Source of the DNA: Boswellia sacra
Taxonomy: Eukaryota > Streptophyta > Magnoliopsida > Sapindales > Burseraceae
Length of the DNA stretch: 64,000 bases
Assembly: GCA_013180625.2 (NCBI GenBank)
Contig: SNVD02014654.1
Coordinates: 29,193 to 93,192, forward strand
Direction: 5' to 3'
Both the position numbers and the translations under genes were made by a program. Numbering within the stretch: the first letter of the stretch is position 1; each line of letters opens with the position of its first letter. The notes beneath the pieces were generated by a model. That model was not told where the DNA came from. It ran no database searches and was given only the letters and a program-made list of their open reading frames with translations. Positions 63,715 to 64,000 of the stretch are shown one piece after another.

Positions 63715-64000
63715 TATTGCAAAGAAAAATTCCTCCGAAATGCAAAGATCCAGGTACGTTCACCATTCCATGCACTATTGTAATACCAAGTTTGAAAGAG
63801 CTATGTTAGATTTAGGAGCATCTATTAATGTCATGCCATATTCTATTTATGCTTCTTTAAATCTTGGACCTTTTGCGAAAAACTGGTATTACCATTCAGT
63901 TTGTTGATCATTTTAATGCATATCGCAAAAGAGTTGTGGAAGATGTGCTTGTGTAGGTGAATCAATTGGTTTTCCTAGCAGACTTCTATGTCCTTAAAAT
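63715..64000 (+). pseudogene. Gypsy aspartic protease region, broken
   Basis: KIPPKCKDPGTFTIPCTI (near 63730) is followed by a frameshift, then ERAMLDLGASINVMPYSIYA (near 63790-63850) with the Asp-Leu-Gly-Ala active-site motif. A further frameshift lies near 63870, and a TAG near 63956 sits where the family has Gln. The frame runs out of the window. Confidence 0.8.

Larger units (their letters stand above)
61182..64000 (+). mobile_element. Ty3/gypsy (Athila/Tat-type) LTR retrotransposon, 5' part
   Basis: In order: 5' LTR (61182-62589), a tRNA-Asp primer binding site (62596-62613), gag remnant (62704-63477) and protease remnant (about 63715-64000). It continues past the window. The LTR belongs to the same family and orientation as 4084-5495, but that one is a 3' LTR and this one a 5' LTR, so they are two separate insertions. 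Confidence 0.9.

Overview
The window is plant nuclear DNA, very probably from a eudicot. Two intact, intron-rich nuclear genes of plant type sit in AT-rich DNA full of transposable elements, and every retroelement is of a plant lineage. I could not name the species from the sequence alone.

Layout. 1-5495: the 3' part of a Ty3/gypsy (Athila/Tat-type) LTR retrotransposon. Its internal region has lost most of pol and instead carries an intact, intronless cytokinin-activating LOG-type ORF (1469-2119), preceded by tandem hairpin repeats; its 3' LTR is 4084-5495. 5496-6222: AT-rich, with one tRNA-like box pair. 6223-10926: a decayed hAT transposon with an 8-bp target duplication, a transposase pseudogene and dense subterminal repeats. 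10935-17020: a composite repeat region holding intron-containing fragments of two unrelated host genes (eIF4A and a GH5 glucan glucosidase) among palindromic repeats, probably a Pack-type DNA transposon. 18585-31240: the gene for the plastid nucleoid protein pTAC5 (7 exons, 370 aa), whose introns 4 and 5 are swollen by a Ty1/copia element and a LINE. 32725-50775, opposite strand: cytosolic glutathione reductase (16 coding exons, 496 aa), whose introns hold a retroposon, a Mutator-like element with a nested MITE, LINE tails and hAT/Tourist-like MITEs. 51700-53515: an array of about eleven 164-bp satellite monomers ending exactly at a Tourist-like MITE. 54254-61181: AT-rich intergenic DNA with element remnants, a degenerate repeat and a long alternating purine-pyrimidine tract. 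61182-64000: the 5' LTR, tRNA-Asp primer site and decayed gag/protease of a second Athila/Tat element from the same LTR family as the first.

The two host genes are convergent (tail to tail, about 1.5 kb apart) and each splices to one uninterrupted reading frame with canonical GT/AG junctions. One acts in plastid transcription, the other in the cytosolic ascorbate-glutathione cycle; nothing here shows joint regulation. Most other open frames are transposon relics, many broken by transitions typical of methylated, silenced DNA. The most unusual object is the LOG ORF carried inside a retrotransposon, apparently with its own TATA box and upstream hairpin repeats whose stems show compensatory changes.
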